64,000 bases of DNA from Chryseobacterium lathyri (GCF_030812195.1 NZ_JAUSSF010000003.1:310001-374000), one strand, 5' to 3'; shown: positions 34,611-45,201, counted from the stretch's first letter. Made by a program: numbers and translations. The notes: generated by a model not told the origin, from the letters alone.

Positions 34611-35128
34611 TATTTATCTTTTTTCACAAAGACCTTCTGGATGATCTGAAGTTCTTCTTTGTTCATTTTTGAGCTCTTTTCCAGCTTGGCCAGAAAGGAA
34701 GACACTTCTTCAGGAGTTGCGGGTGATCCTAAATTCTCCCCTTTACTGTCGAAAGAATCTGCAAGCACTTCTCCTTTTGGATTTAGGACCAGCCAGAAAG
34801 GAAGTCCGGCATTTTCTCCTTTATATTTATTCATCAGTTCCTGCCCACCGGGATTTTCAAGCTTTTTCTTCTCTTCTCTTTCCTGAACATCGATATAAGT
34901 CGTCACGAATTTTTTATCGAAGATAGGCTTCGTTTCAGGAAGGTTCATATTTTTTTCCATCAGCTTACACCAGCCGCACCATGAAGCATGGAATACAAGC
35001 AGAACATTTTTCTTTTGGGCTTTGGCTTCGGTAAGGGCTTTATTTAAGACAATATCCGCTTTTTCCTGAGCGAAATTTAATTGAAATAAGATGAGTCCTA
35101 ATAGAAAAAGTATCTTCGAAAATTTCAT
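34610..35128 (-). CDS. Exported thioredoxin-fold protein
   Basis: A 172-residue protein with a signal peptide (about 1-20, ending QLNFAQ). A thioredoxin-like domain of about 110 residues carries the redox pair C51-G-W-C54 in FHASWCGWCKLMEKN, the cis-Pro segment GLPFWLVLNPKGEV, and a C-terminal helical tail. CGWC in place of CGPC and the DUF255/thioredoxin_7-like layout point to a periplasmic disulfide reductase or exchange protein. The substrate is unknown. It stands alone; the plus-strand hairpin at 34577-34605 has no T-run in its own direction. Confidence 0.83.
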   Translation of the reverse strand: MKFSKILFLLGLILFQLNFAQEKADIVLNKALTEAKAQKKNVLLVFHASWCGWCKLMEKNMNLPETKPIFDKKFVTTYIDVQEREEKKKLENPGGQELMNKYKGENAGLPFWLVLNPKGEVLADSFDSKGENLGSPATPEEVSSFLAKLEKSSKMNKEELQIIQKVFVKKDK

Positions 35129-35228
35129 TTGAATTATTTTTTTGAGTTAAAAATTATACTAATTTAAGATTTTCTGTTTTATTCAGATCAAAATTCTCTT
35201 ACTTGAAAAAGTAGATTCTAAATAATGA

Positions 35229-35262
35229 TAACAAAAAATCCCCTCGCTGCCGCTCGGGGATC
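35229..35262 (-). terminator. Terminator of the SusC/SusD operon
   Basis: On the minus strand, ATCCCC/GGGGAT closes a 12-base loop followed by TTTTTTG, 22 bases past the SusD stop. Confidence 0.75.
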
Positions 35263-35283
35263 CTATATAAAACCTAAAATATT

Positions 35284-36822
35284 TTAAGGATTTTGTTCAT
35301 ATCCTGCTACCTGAACTTGAGATAAAGGAATCTGGTATAGATAATCATTTGTTGTAATCGTATAATTATAATTAAGTTCTGCAGCAGCCTGATTAATAAC
35401 ACTTACCGCCGTATTCCAACGTACCAGATCGTGCCAGTAAATACCCTCGCCGGCAAATTCCACTCTTCTTTCCTTGCGAAGGGCTGTCGTAAAATCAGTA
35501 CTTGAAATAGACGCAGAAAGTGGGCTTAGTCCTGCTCTTTGACGAATTCTATTCACAAAAGGAACGGCTCCACTCGTATTTCCTTCATTATTTAAAACTT
35601 CCGCATACATTAAAAGAACATCTTCATAACGGATAATCGGGAAATTAATAGGCCAGTCATAACGGTTGGTGATGACCAATCCCGGTTCACGAAATTTCAC
35701 GAAATAATTGGCATTGTCTGGCTGTCCGTTTTGTGCTATGAATTGAGTTTTAATGGTTAAAGAACGTCTTAAATCTCCCGATTCATAAGCATTAATCAAT
35801 GATTGAGAAACTCCTAATTCAGCAGAACTGTATAAGCTGCCTTGTGCGTTGTATAAAGGATCTGCACTCCCAAAAGTTGGTGAAACATAACTTGGTAAAT
35901 AAGAACCTTGCGATAAACCGCCGCTGATATGCTGGATTTCGAAAATATGGTATTTGTTATCATTTGCGCTTTTAAACAGATCTGCATAATTAGGTGCGAA
36001 AGTTACATATTGCCCTTCTCCTTGAATTACAGTATATAAATGGTCTTTTGCCTTTTGCAAATAAGAGCTATTGTTGAGAGGATAACCATTTCCTGTAAGG
36101 TATATTCTGCCTAACATCGCATGAGCAGCCGATTTTGTGATCCTACCTTTATTTTTTGCGTCATACGTATTTTTTAAACCATCTACAGATGCCTCAATTT
36201 CTGAAGTGATAAAATTATAAAGTGTCGGTAAATCTGTTCTTTTGATAGAAGCCGCTTCTTCAGGACTCACGGGACGGTCCACTAAAGGAACTTTTCCGAA
36301 ATTACGCATCAGCTCGAAATAAGCGTAAGCTCTTAAAAAACGGGTTTCGGAACGGTATTGCTCTTTTACAGCAGGATCTGCAAAAGGAACGGCATCGATT
36401 CTGGCTAAAATATAATTCGCATAGGAAATCAATTGATAGGCATCTTCCCAAAGAATTTCCACTTCTTCCGTTGAAGAAGTATCCTGAAAACGGTTGATTG
36501 CGTAATAATCTCTGTTTCCGTTTTGTGAGATTGCATTAAAATTATTAGAACGAACCTCTGATGCCAATAAATAAAAATTGACATCAAAACCTCCTCTGGA
36601 AGATGAATTTATCATGGCAGAATACACTCCTGAGAGCGCCTGACTGATTTGGAGTTCTGTCGTATAAAAAGAAGTTTGGGTGATATTGTTTTCAGGTTCC
36701 AACATTAAATCTTTTTCACAGCTAATCATTCCTAATGTTAATATTCCTCCAATTAATATCTTTTTAAAAGTTTTATTATTTAATGGTAAAAGAGATGTAT
36801 TTCTTGTGTAAGTTGTTTTCAT
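35284..36822 (-). CDS. SusD/RagB-family nutrient-binding lipoprotein
   Basis: A 512-residue outer-membrane lipoprotein. An N-terminal stretch of 20 residues precedes the hydrophobic signal and lipobox (GMISC, cysteine 35), so the true start may be later, though no other Met fits. Family marks are LEPENNITQTSFYTT, TPR-like helices with YAYFELMRNFGKVPLVDRP (about 166-184), ITKSAAHAMLGRIYL and the C-terminal FPIIRYEDVLLMYAEVLN and RVEFAGEGIYWHDLVRW. SusD caps the SusC barrel and binds oligosaccharide or peptide at the surface. It lies 12 bases after susC. No glycosidase, sulfatase or peptidase gene adjoins, so the ligand cannot be read from context. Confidence 0.92.
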   Translation of the reverse strand: MKTTYTRNTSLLPLNNKTFKKILIGGILTLGMISCEKDLMLEPENNITQTSFYTTELQISQALSGVYSAMINSSSRGGFDVNFYLLASEVRSNNFNAISQNGNRDYYAINRFQDTSSTEEVEILWEDAYQLISYANYILARIDAVPFADPAVKEQYRSETRFLRAYAYFELMRNFGKVPLVDRPVSPEEAASIKRTDLPTLYNFITSEIEASVDGLKNTYDAKNKGRITKSAAHAMLGRIYLTGNGYPLNNSSYLQKAKDHLYTVIQGEGQYVTFAPNYADLFKSANDNKYHIFEIQHISGGLSQGSYLPSYVSPTFGSADPLYNAQGSLYSSAELGVSQSLINAYESGDLRRSLTIKTQFIAQNGQPDNANYFVKFREPGLVITNRYDWPINFPIIRYEDVLLMYAEVLNNEGNTSGAVPFVNRIRQRAGLSPLSASISSTDFTTALRKERRVEFAGEGIYWHDLVRWNTAVSVINQAAAELNYNYTITTNDYLYQIPLSQVQVAGYEQNP

Positions 36823-36834
36823 TTTTTTAAAATT

Positions 36835-39756
36835 TTAAAAGTTAAAGTTTAAGCCCATCATATACACCTTTGCATTAGGATAAGCTCCGTAATCAGTTCC
36901 GTCTGATTGTACGGATTCCGGGTTGTACCCTCCGTAATAATGATCTTTTCGCCAGACATTTTCTAAACTAACATAAATTCTAAGATTTGAAATTTTAAGC
37001 TTACTCGCCAGATCTTGAGAAAAATTATATCCCAGTGTTACATTTTTCAATTGGATATACGTTGCATCATATAACCATCTCGTATCCAGCAGACTTCCTG
37101 TAGTACCGTCCAATCTTGGGGTTTTCCCATCTCCGGGATTTTCATCGGAACGCCAGCGATTTGCCCAATTTCCCATTACATTTGTTGTCGTTCCCATACT
37201 GGTACGATCGATTGCACGACCTAATAATGCATAGCTGTAACCTCCTTTTTGCCCTTGGAAGAACACAGAAAGATCAAACCCTTTAAAAGAAAATGTATTG
37301 GTGAATCCCCAATAATAATCAGGAGTCGGACCTCCGATGATATGACGGTCTTTTTCGTTGATAACACCATCTCCATTTACATCCCTGTATTTAACGTCTC
37401 CGGCAATTGCTCCATTTGTTTTTGCAACACTTGTATTGTTGATATCTGCCGTAGATAATACACCTATCGCTTCATAAAGATAGAATGCGTTCAGTTCCTG
37501 TCCTACCTGTATAATATTGGTGCTTTCGCTATAACCTGTGGGAATCGGTTTGTTATTACTTCCTAACTGTAATACTTTATTATTATTAAATGCAATATTA
37601 GCAGAAGTATTCCATTTGAATTCTCCGATTAAATTTTTTGTGCTTAATTCTAATTCCAATCCTTTGTTTTGAACCGAACCAACGTTTTTCCACATTGTTT
37701 TATATCCTGATATAGAAGGAATCGGTTCTTCCAGAAGAAGATCATTGGTTTTTTTGATATAATAATCTGCTGTAAAGTCGATTCTGTTAAATAATCCTAA
37801 TTCGAAACCAAAATCAGAGGATTGCGTTTTTTCCCAGGTAAGATTAGGATTTGCAATTGTGTTGGGGATTAAGCCATTTGATAAGTTTCCTCCAAAAGAA
37901 TAATTTCCTCCTGCAAGTGTTCCAAATGCCCTATAATCACCAATAGAATTGTTTCCGTTTTCTCCCCAGCTGTATCTTAGCTTAAGATTATTCAGCCATT
38001 TTACATCTTTTAAGAAATCTTCCTTGTCTACCTTCCAACCAGCTCCGAATGCTGCAAATGTTCCCCAAAGATTATTCCATCCGAATCTCGAAGACCCGTC
38101 TCTACGGATACTTGCCGATAACATATATTTCTTTTTATAATCATAATTCACACGACCAAACATAGAAATCAACATCCATTCTGAAGCGGTGTATTCTGAA
38201 TTAAGCACCGATGCAGATTGTGTAAAGTTGAATGTTTTTAAATCATCATTCGGAAAACCTTTGTTTCGGTTATACTGAGTGGTTGTCCTATAATTTTCTG
38301 CACTGTAACCTGCAATCGCATTTACGCTGTGAGATTCTCCAAAGGTTGTTTTATAACTTAACAAACCTTCACCCAAATATCTATTATAATTAACTGTTCT
38401 TCGGCTCGCAATACTTACCTGCCCGGGAATATTCGTGATTAAATCAAAGGTTGGAGTGTAGCCATTATTTATATTAAAATTATTTGTTGCACCTCCCGAA
38501 ATTTTAAAATTCAAATTTGGTAAAATGTCATAAGACACATACAAACTGGACAGTAAACGAAATTCATTTGTATCGTTGGTCGTATTTTCCATGAGTCCGA
38601 TCGGACTTTGCGTAGAACCGGCCCATCTGTACCTTGTATTTTTCCAGAAATTAGTGTAAAGACCTGCACTTAATTCAGCTACAGGAACCATTGATAGCAT
38701 TTTATGGGCAAGATTGTCTTTTCCATCTACTGTGGCTCCGTAACTCTGTGAGTAACTTGGTCGCAACGCAATTCCGGCTTTCCATTTGTCTGAAATATTG
38801 ACATCGATAACCGCATTTAAATTAAATCTGTTAAACCCTGTATTAATTGCCAAACCTTCCTGATCAAAATAGGCTCCTGAGATCATGTATTTCACATTTT
38901 TATTTCCGCCACGCACTGCCAATTGATAACTTTGAATTGCAGCTGGACGATAAAATTCATCCTGCCAATCAATATTAGCAACCTGATTAGTACCCCATCT
39001 TGGATCGATCATAAAATTGATATTGGCAAGATTATAATCTGTGGTATTGGCTAAACCAAAATAATTTGCCCTTACTGCATAACTATCCGATGCTGAATTA
39101 CCCGGAGCTAAAGCAACCCATTTTTTATTAATAGCTTCAGTTGCATAATCGATCCACTCTGCACTGGTCATAATATCCAGTTTTTTCTCAATCGTCTGAA
39201 CTCCATAATATTGGGAAAAACTAAATGAAGGTTTTCCCGTTGTCCCTTTCTTTGTTGTTATGATAACCACACCGTTGGAACCTCGGGATCCATACATTGC
39301 TGTAGATGCCGCATCTTTCAACACTTCAATCGATTGCACATCATCCGGCGAAATGTTTGCCATATCGTCTACCACCATTCCGTCCACAACGTAAACAGGT
39401 GAATTGCTTGCGGAAATTGAAGCTGTTCCACGTACCCGGATTTCCAACGATTCGCCTGGTTTTCCGGATGTTGCACGGGTTTTTACACCGGCAATCTGAC
39501 CAGTTAATGCCTGATCAACCCTTGCGATGGGGCGATCTTTAAAACTTTCGGCGCTTACTCTGCCTACAGATCCCGTAACTTCGCCTCTTTTTTGTGTACC
39601 GTAAGCTATGATTACGACTTCTTCTATATCCTTCGTTTTATTATTCGGATTTGGCTGTATCGTATCGTTTGCCTTCGCAGCCGTTTTTTTTTCCTGCGCA
39701 AAGATAAATCCTGCAGTACCGACTAAAAGCCCCAGTGTTAATATTGTATTTCTCAT
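36835..39756 (-). CDS. SusC/RagA-family TonB-linked outer-membrane transporter
   Basis: A 973-residue protein: signal peptide (1-20), a short linker, a TonB-box-like segment EEVVIIAYGTQKR (about 45-58), the plug domain (VTGSVGRV to GVVIITTKKG, about 60-170) and a 22-strand barrel ending in NAKVYMMGLNFNF with a terminal Phe. Unlike most SusC proteins it lacks the N-terminal carboxypeptidase-regulatory-like domain of about 80 residues; only about 25 residues separate the signal peptide from the TonB box. It imports a ligand bound by SusD, using TonB energy. No ECF sigma/anti-sigma pair lies nearby, so control is not visible. Confidence 0.93.
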   Translation of the reverse strand: MRNTILTLGLLVGTAGFIFAQEKKTAAKANDTIQPNPNNKTKDIEEVVIIAYGTQKRGEVTGSVGRVSAESFKDRPIARVDQALTGQIAGVKTRATSGKPGESLEIRVRGTASISASNSPVYVVDGMVVDDMANISPDDVQSIEVLKDAASTAMYGSRGSNGVVIITTKKGTTGKPSFSFSQYYGVQTIEKKLDIMTSAEWIDYATEAINKKWVALAPGNSASDSYAVRANYFGLANTTDYNLANINFMIDPRWGTNQVANIDWQDEFYRPAAIQSYQLAVRGGNKNVKYMISGAYFDQEGLAINTGFNRFNLNAVIDVNISDKWKAGIALRPSYSQSYGATVDGKDNLAHKMLSMVPVAELSAGLYTNFWKNTRYRWAGSTQSPIGLMENTTNDTNEFRLLSSLYVSYDILPNLNFKISGGATNNFNINNGYTPTFDLITNIPGQVSIASRRTVNYNRYLGEGLLSYKTTFGESHSVNAIAGYSAENYRTTTQYNRNKGFPNDDLKTFNFTQSASVLNSEYTASEWMLISMFGRVNYDYKKKYMLSASIRRDGSSRFGWNNLWGTFAAFGAGWKVDKEDFLKDVKWLNNLKLRYSWGENGNNSIGDYRAFGTLAGGNYSFGGNLSNGLIPNTIANPNLTWEKTQSSDFGFELGLFNRIDFTADYYIKKTNDLLLEEPIPSISGYKTMWKNVGSVQNKGLELELSTKNLIGEFKWNTSANIAFNNNKVLQLGSNNKPIPTGYSESTNIIQVGQELNAFYLYEAIGVLSTADINNTSVAKTNGAIAGDVKYRDVNGDGVINEKDRHIIGGPTPDYYWGFTNTFSFKGFDLSVFFQGQKGGYSYALLGRAIDRTSMGTTTNVMGNWANRWRSDENPGDGKTPRLDGTTGSLLDTRWLYDATYIQLKNVTLGYNFSQDLASKLKISNLRIYVSLENVWRKDHYYGGYNPESVQSDGTDYGAYPNAKVYMMGLNFNF

Positions 39757-39971
39757 AGACCGGTTATTAATTATTAAAAAAAAATTACCATTACTTTGTA
39801 TACTTTCAATTTGTTCGTTTTATAAAAGTATAGTTATCGAAAAATACAGCTATCCTGTAGTTACCTGCTAATACTCTCATTGAAGAGAAATAATGAATCG
39901 TTATTAATTTTTGATTTAATAGTTTTATGGAATATTTAATTCATAAGATGAAAGAACTTTCTGAAACAAAA

Positions 39972-40000
39972 AATCGCTATAAACTTCGTTTATAGCGATT
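39972..40000 (-). terminator. Terminator of dnaK
   Basis: A perfect 13-bp stem AATCGCTATAAAC/GTTTATAGCGATT with a TTC loop; on the minus strand it runs into TTTTTTG. Confidence 0.88.
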
Positions 40001-40033
40001 CTGAAATTATTTAATTTACTGTTTATCCAGTAA

Positions 40034-41932
40034 TTATTTTACTTCTTCGAAGTCTGCATCCTGCACATCATCAGCACCTCCCGCATTACCTCCAGGGTTT
40101 TGAGCTCCTGCGTCTGCACCCTGCGCCTGCTGTCCTGCTGCATACAATTCTTCTGAAGCTGCCATCCATGCTGCATCTAAAGCTTCTGTTTTAGCTTTCA
40201 CGTCATCTGCATTTTTAGCTTCAAAAGCTGTCTTCAATTCTCCGTGAGCTGCTTCAATAGCAGCTTTCTTATCAGCAGACAATTTTTCACCGAATTCTTT
40301 TAACTGCTTTTCAGTCTGGAAGATCAATCCGTCAGCTTTGTTGAAAATCTCAACTTCTTCTTTTTTCTTAGCATCTGCTGCAGAGTTTTCCTGAGCTTCT
40401 TTCTTCATCCTTTCAATTTCTTCGTCAGAAAGACCTGAAGAAGCCTGGATCTTGATCGTTTGCTCTTTTCCAGTTCCTTTATCCTTAGCAGAAACGCTTA
40501 GAATACCGTTGGCATCAATATCGAAAGTTACTTCGATCTGAGGAACTCCTCTTGGTGCCGGTGGAATATCTGCAAGATCAAATCTTCCAATCTCTTTATT
40601 ATCGTTGAACATTGGTCTCTCTCCCTGTCCTACTCTGATGCTTACAGCCGGCTGATTGTCAGAAGCTGTAGAGAATACCTCAGATTTTTTAGTTGGGATC
40701 GTAGTGTTTGCTTCAATTAATTTCGTGAATACAGAACCCATTGTTTCAATACCTAGAGAAAGCGGTGTAACGTCAAGAAGCAATACATCTTTAACATCTC
40801 CTGTCAGTACCCCACCCTGAATTGCTGCTCCAACAGCTACTACCTCATCCGGGTTAACTCCTTTTGACGGTTTTTTACCAAAGAATTTTTCTACTTCTTC
40901 CTGGATGATCGGGATTCTTGTAGAACCTCCTACCAAAATTACCTCATCAATATCAGAAGTTGATAAGCCTGCATCTTTCAATGCTTTTGCTACCGGCTCC
41001 ATTGATCTTCTTACTAAATCTGAAGCCAATTGCTCGAATTTAGCTTTAGTTAAAGTCTTTACCAAGTGCTTAGGACCTGTAGCCGTAGCTGTAATATATG
41101 GTAAGTTGATCTCTGTCTGAGCAGAAGAAGATAACTCGATTTTTGCTTTTTCAGCTGCTTCTTTTAATCTCTGAAGTGCGATAGCATCAGTTTTAAGATC
41201 TACTCCTTCTTCAGATTTGAATTCATCTGCCATCCAGTTGATGATCACATCATCAAAATCATCACCTCCTAGGTGTGTATCACCGTTAGTGGATAATACC
41301 TCGAATACACCATCACCTAGGTCTAGGATAGAGATATCGAAAGTACCCCCTCCAAGGTCGTATACAGCAATCTTTTGATCTTTATGGTTTTTATCCAAAC
41401 CGTAAGCCAATGCAGCAGCCGTAGGCTCGTTGATGATTCTTTCTACTTTAAGACCTGCGATTTCTCCAGCTTCTTTAGTAGCCTGTCTCTGTGCATCGTT
41501 AAAGTATGCAGGAACCGTGATTACCGCTCTTGTAACTTCCTGTCCAAGATAATCTTCAGCAGTCTTCTTCATTTTTTGAAGCGTCATTGCAGAAATTTCC
41601 TGTGGTGTATATTCTCTGTCGTCAATTTTTACTTTTACAGTATCATTTGGTCCTGCTACTACTTCATAAGGCACTCTTGAAATTTCTTTAGCATCTTCCT
41701 TAAAATGAGTACCGATAAATCTTTTGATAGAGTATACAGTTTTCTTTGGATTCGTTACAGCCTGTCTTTTTGCAGGATCCCCTACTTTCCTTTCACCATC
41801 TTCCGTGAATGCCACAATAGATGGAGTCGTTCTTTTACCTTCTGCGTTAGGGATAACAACAGGGTCTTTACCCTCCATTACAGCAACACATGAGTTGGTT
41901 GTTCCTAAATCAATTCCAATTATTTTACTCAT
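40034..41932 (-). CDS. dnaK: Molecular chaperone DnaK (Hsp70)
   Basis: A 632-residue Hsp70, full length. ATPase domain: [15 protein letters not shown] (3-17), [15 protein letters not shown] (about 189-203), [11 protein letters not shown] (about 328-338). Substrate-binding domain from about 385 ([16 protein letters not shown] then [14 protein letters not shown]), an acidic helical lid and the C-terminal DADFEEVK, where EEVK stands for the EEVD-like tail. It refolds and holds unfolded proteins with DnaJ and GrpE. No dnaJ or grpE gene adjoins. A TGACA direct repeat lies 79 bases upstream of the start. It is divergent from ppk1. Confidence 0.97.
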   Translation of the reverse strand: MSKIIGIDLGTTNSCVAVMEGKDPVVIPNAEGKRTTPSIVAFTEDGERKVGDPAKRQAVTNPKKTVYSIKRFIGTHFKEDAKEISRVPYEVVAGPNDTVKVKIDDREYTPQEISAMTLQKMKKTAEDYLGQEVTRAVITVPAYFNDAQRQATKEAGEIAGLKVERIINEPTAAALAYGLDKNHKDQKIAVYDLGGGTFDISILDLGDGVFEVLSTNGDTHLGGDDFDDVIINWMADEFKSEEGVDLKTDAIALQRLKEAAEKAKIELSSSAQTEINLPYITATATGPKHLVKTLTKAKFEQLASDLVRRSMEPVAKALKDAGLSTSDIDEVILVGGSTRIPIIQEEVEKFFGKKPSKGVNPDEVVAVGAAIQGGVLTGDVKDVLLLDVTPLSLGIETMGSVFTKLIEANTTIPTKKSEVFSTASDNQPAVSIRVGQGERPMFNDNKEIGRFDLADIPPAPRGVPQIEVTFDIDANGILSVSAKDKGTGKEQTIKIQASSGLSDEEIERMKKEAQENSAADAKKKEEVEIFNKADGLIFQTEKQLKEFGEKLSADKKAAIEAAHGELKTAFEAKNADDVKAKTEALDAAWMAASEELYAAGQQAQGADAGAQNPGGNAGGADDVQDADFEEVK

Positions 41933-42010
41933 AATATTTATATTTTTTCTAATTTTTATATTTTAATTTACACTCTCAATTTCTCAATATCTGTACCATA
42001 TCCTTTTTTG

Positions 42011-42023
42011 TGACAAAATGACA
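42011..42023. promoter_or_regulatory. TGACA direct repeat upstream of dnaK
   Basis: TGACA-AAA-TGACA lies 79 bases before the dnaK start; read toward dnaK it is TGTCATTTTGTCA. It may be part of a heat-shock promoter or a binding site. This is by position only. Confidence 0.35.
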
Positions 42024-42188
42024 GAATCAAAAATAAACAAAGTAAACAATACCCGCCAGATTATGTTAAATTGTACTATTCAAGACAGTTTGAACATTGG
42101 AAATTTTAAAAAATTAATCAAAGTTTAACCTTAGAAATATCAATTAAACTCTACGAATTGTTATTTTTGATAAAATATAAACTTTAGA

Positions 42189-44261
42189 ATGTCAGTACAC
42201 TTTAATCCGCGAGATATTACATGGCTTGCTTTCAATGAAAGGGTTTTACAGGAAGCTATGGACGAAAATGTCCCCTTACATTTAAGAATACGTTTCCTGG
42301 GGATCTTCTCCAACAATTTAGATGAATTTTTCAGGGTACGTGTGGCAGGATTAAAACGGGCAATGGATTTTAAGGAAAAAGTGATCGCTGAATCTTTTTA
42401 TCAGCCTCCTTCAAAAATTCTTCAGCGGATCAATGAAATTGTGATGAAACAACAGCAGAATTTTGATAAAACCTGGAAACATATCCAGGCTGAAATGGCT
42501 GATCTTAAGGTTTCTATCAAGACATCTAAAAATCTGACCACCAAACAGAAGGAATTTGTAAGACAGTATTTTGATGAAGTAGTAGAATCTAATGTTATCC
42601 CTATCCTGCTTCATGAAAATACGCCGATGCCCTATTTACGGGATAAAAGTCTCTATCTGGGTGTGGCCATGAGAAAGAAAGACTGGCAGTATTCCAGCAA
42701 TTATGCGATTATTGAAATTCCATCACGTTTTGTAGGAAGATTTGTCCTGCTGCCTACGGAAGATCCGGAAGAAAAAAACGTTATGCTGCTTGAGGATGTT
42801 ATTACATTCAACCTTCCGCATATATTCTCTTATTTTGGCTATGACGAATTTTCTGCCAATGCTTTTAAGGTAACAAAAGATGCTGAACTGGACCTTGATA
42901 ATGACATTCGTACCAATTTTGCAGAAAAAATAGAAAAGGGACTCAAAAACAGAAGGAAAGGAAAGCCTACCCGGTTTGTTTTTGATAAGGATATGGACAA
43001 GGCCCTGCTGGAGCTTCTTATCCGAAAATTAAATTTAACGAAAAAGGACAGCATTATTCCGGGAGGAAAAATTCATAATTTCAAGCATTTTATGGATTTT
43101 CCTGATGTTTTTGAAACGTATGAAAGACCTGTAGAAAGATCTTCTTTTACCCATCAGGCTTTTGAAAACGGAGAAAGGGTGACAGATGTTATCTTAAAGA
43201 AAGATGTTCTGCTTACTTTCCCTTACCACAAATACAATCCGGTAATCGATCTTTTACGCGAAGCTGCTATGGACCCGGATGTAAAATCTATACAGATCAC
43301 TGCTTACCGCCTGGCCAGTAACTCAAAGATCAGTAATGCCCTGATTTACGCCGCCAGAAATGGCAAGGAAGTAACAGTCATGCTGGAGCTTCAGGCAAGG
43401 TTTGATGAAGAATCCAACCTTAAGTGGAAAGAAATGTTTGAACCCGAAGGTATTACTGTACTTGTGGGCCTTCCGAATAAAAAAGTACACGCCAAACTCT
43501 GCGTAATAAAAAAAAGATCGCATAATAAGACGCTGCAATACGGCTTTGTAAGTACTGGAAACTTTAATGAAAAAACAGCAAGAATTTACGGGGACCATTT
43601 ATTGATGACGTCGGACAGAGGTATCATGGCAGATATCAATAAAGTATTTAATGTCCTGAAAAAACCAAAAGATGATTTTCTTCCTGTTTTAAAAACGTGC
43701 AAAAACTTGATGATTTGTCCACAGTTCATGCGGGAAAAGATCGTTCACCATATTGATAAGGAAATCGAAGAAGCTAAAGCAGGAAGAAGAGCAGAAATCA
43801 TCGTCAAGGCCAATTCTATGAGTGACAGAGCCCTTATTGAAAAACTTTATGAAGCCGCAAAAGCAGGAGTCGTTACAAAAACGATCGTAAGAGGAATCTA
43901 CTGCGCTGTTAACCAAAAGGAGTTTAAAGAAAAGATAAAAGCAATAAGCATTGTCGATGAATATCTGGAACATGCCAGGGTCATGTATTTCTATAATAAA
44001 GGTGCAGAAGACCTTTACATCTCATCTGCCGACTGGATGACCCGAAACCTGGACTACAGAATTGAAGCAGCGGCAAAGATCACAGACAAGGAACTGAAGA
44101 AGGAATTAAAAGATATTCTCGACATTCAGTTGAGAGATAACGTAAAAGCTCGTATTTTAGACAAAAAATTGAGCAACGAGTATGTGAGGAATGATAAAAA
44201 GGAATGCCGTTCTCAAATAGAAACCTACAAATATTTAAAAGCTAAAACAAGCAAAGAATGA
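42189..44261 (+). CDS. ppk1: Polyphosphate kinase 1
   Basis: A 690-residue PPK1 that extends polyphosphate chains from ATP, reversibly. It opens FNPRDITWLAFNERVLQEA, the family signature. Domain order: N (1-105), head (106-315) and two phospholipase-D-like catalytic domains. The phosphorylated histidine is in KKVHAKLCVI (about 435), with YGFVSTGNFNEKTARIYGDH (about 449-468) after it. The second histidine is in YLEHARVMYFYNKG (about 595). Its stop overlaps the start of the exopolyphosphatase gene (ATGA), so synthesis and breakdown are made together. Confidence 0.95.
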   Translation: MSVHFNPRDITWLAFNERVLQEAMDENVPLHLRIRFLGIFSNNLDEFFRVRVAGLKRAMDFKEKVIAESFYQPPSKILQRINEIVMKQQQNFDKTWKHIQAEMADLKVSIKTSKNLTTKQKEFVRQYFDEVVESNVIPILLHENTPMPYLRDKSLYLGVAMRKKDWQYSSNYAIIEIPSRFVGRFVLLPTEDPEEKNVMLLEDVITFNLPHIFSYFGYDEFSANAFKVTKDAELDLDNDIRTNFAEKIEKGLKNRRKGKPTRFVFDKDMDKALLELLIRKLNLTKKDSIIPGGKIHNFKHFMDFPDVFETYERPVERSSFTHQAFENGERVTDVILKKDVLLTFPYHKYNPVIDLLREAAMDPDVKSIQITAYRLASNSKISNALIYAARNGKEVTVMLELQARFDEESNLKWKEMFEPEGITVLVGLPNKKVHAKLCVIKKRSHNKTLQYGFVSTGNFNEKTARIYGDHLLMTSDRGIMADINKVFNVLKKPKDDFLPVLKTCKNLMICPQFMREKIVHHIDKEIEEAKAGRRAEIIVKANSMSDRALIEKLYEAAKAGVVTKTIVRGIYCAVNQKEFKEKIKAISIVDEYLEHARVMYFYNKGAEDLYISSADWMTRNLDYRIEAAAKITDKELKKELKDILDIQLRDNVKARILDKKLSNEYVRNDKKECRSQIETYKYLKAKTSKE

Positions 44262-45142
44262 AGATTGCAGCGATAGATATAGGAAGCAACGCCGCCAGAC
44301 TTCTGATCAATGAAGTAAAGGTCAGTAACAGAAAACCTGAATTTATAAAACTTAATCTTTTAAGAATTCCTTTGAGGCTGGGCATGGATGTGTTCACCAT
44401 GGGGATGATCGGAGAAGAAAGAGAGAAAATGGTCATCGACTCTATGAAAATTTTCAGCGATCTTATGAAGATTTATAAAGTAGAGCATTACCGTGCCTGT
44501 GCTACCAGTGCTATGCGCGATGCCTCCAATGGGAATGAAATCATCAAGCAGGTAAAAGATACTTCAGGAATCAATATAGAGATCATTTCCGGTGACGAGG
44601 AAGCCACCCTTATCTATGAAAATCATGTTGCAGAAGGACTTGACAAAGAGTTTGCCTATCTGTACATTGACGTGGGAGGAGGTTCCACAGAACTTACTTT
44701 TTACGAAAACGGAAAAATGGTTTATGAAAAATCCTTCAATATCGGGACTATCCGCCTTCTGAACAATCTGGTAACTCCAGAAAACTGGCAGGAGATGAAG
44801 GATGAAATTCAAAAGAATATTGTCAGTAAAAGACCTGTTGTAGCTATCGGTTCTGGAGGAAATATCAATAAGGTTTTCTCAATGAGCAAGACTAAAGACG
44901 GAAAACCCATGACACTTTCCCATCTTAAAAAAGTTTATAAAGAATTTAATGAGCTTTCTGTAGAGGAAAGGATGACTAAGCACAACCTCAGAGAAGACAG
45001 AGCCGATGTTCTGGTTCACGCCTTGAGGATCTTTAATAACGTCATGTCATGGTCGGATATCAGCAGGATATTTGTTCCTAAAATTTCCGTGGCCGATGGT
45101 CTTATCCACAATATCTACAGTCAGCTGCACGAAAAAAAATAA
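44258..45142 (+). CDS. ppx: Ppx/GppA-family exopolyphosphatase
   Basis: A 294-residue protein of the ASKHA phosphotransferase fold. MKIAAIDIGSNAARLLI is the phosphate-1 loop; GDEEATLIYE (about 108-117) and YIDVGGGSTELTFYENGK (about 131-148) are family motifs with the catalytic glutamate in EEAT. It consists of the two-part core only; E. coli Ppx (about 510 residues) has an extra HD-like C-terminal half that is missing here, which is usual in Bacteroidota. It removes phosphate from polyphosphate ends or acts on pppGpp. Start overlaps the ppk1 stop by 4 bases. Confidence 0.9.
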   Translation: MKIAAIDIGSNAARLLINEVKVSNRKPEFIKLNLLRIPLRLGMDVFTMGMIGEEREKMVIDSMKIFSDLMKIYKVEHYRACATSAMRDASNGNEIIKQVKDTSGINIEIISGDEEATLIYENHVAEGLDKEFAYLYIDVGGGSTELTFYENGKMVYEKSFNIGTIRLLNNLVTPENWQEMKDEIQKNIVSKRPVVAIGSGGNINKVFSMSKTKDGKPMTLSHLKKVYKEFNELSVEERMTKHNLREDRADVLVHALRIFNNVMSWSDISRIFVPKISVADGLIHNIYSQLHEKK

Positions 45143-45164
45143 ATTTTCACTCTATAATCATTTG

Positions 45165-45198
45165 AAAACCAGCTATCTATTTTGGCTGGTTTTGTTTT
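45165..45198 (+). terminator. Terminator after ppk1-ppx
   Basis: AAAACCAGC/GCTGGTTTT with an 11-base loop and a GTTTTAT tail, 23 bases past the ppx stop. Confidence 0.75.
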
Positions 45199-45201
45199 AT
45201 G

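Noticed and set aside
43689..43973. A 94-residue minus-strand frame
   Set aside because: It is antisense to the catalytic part of ppk1, with the Phe/Cys-rich composition of a shadow.
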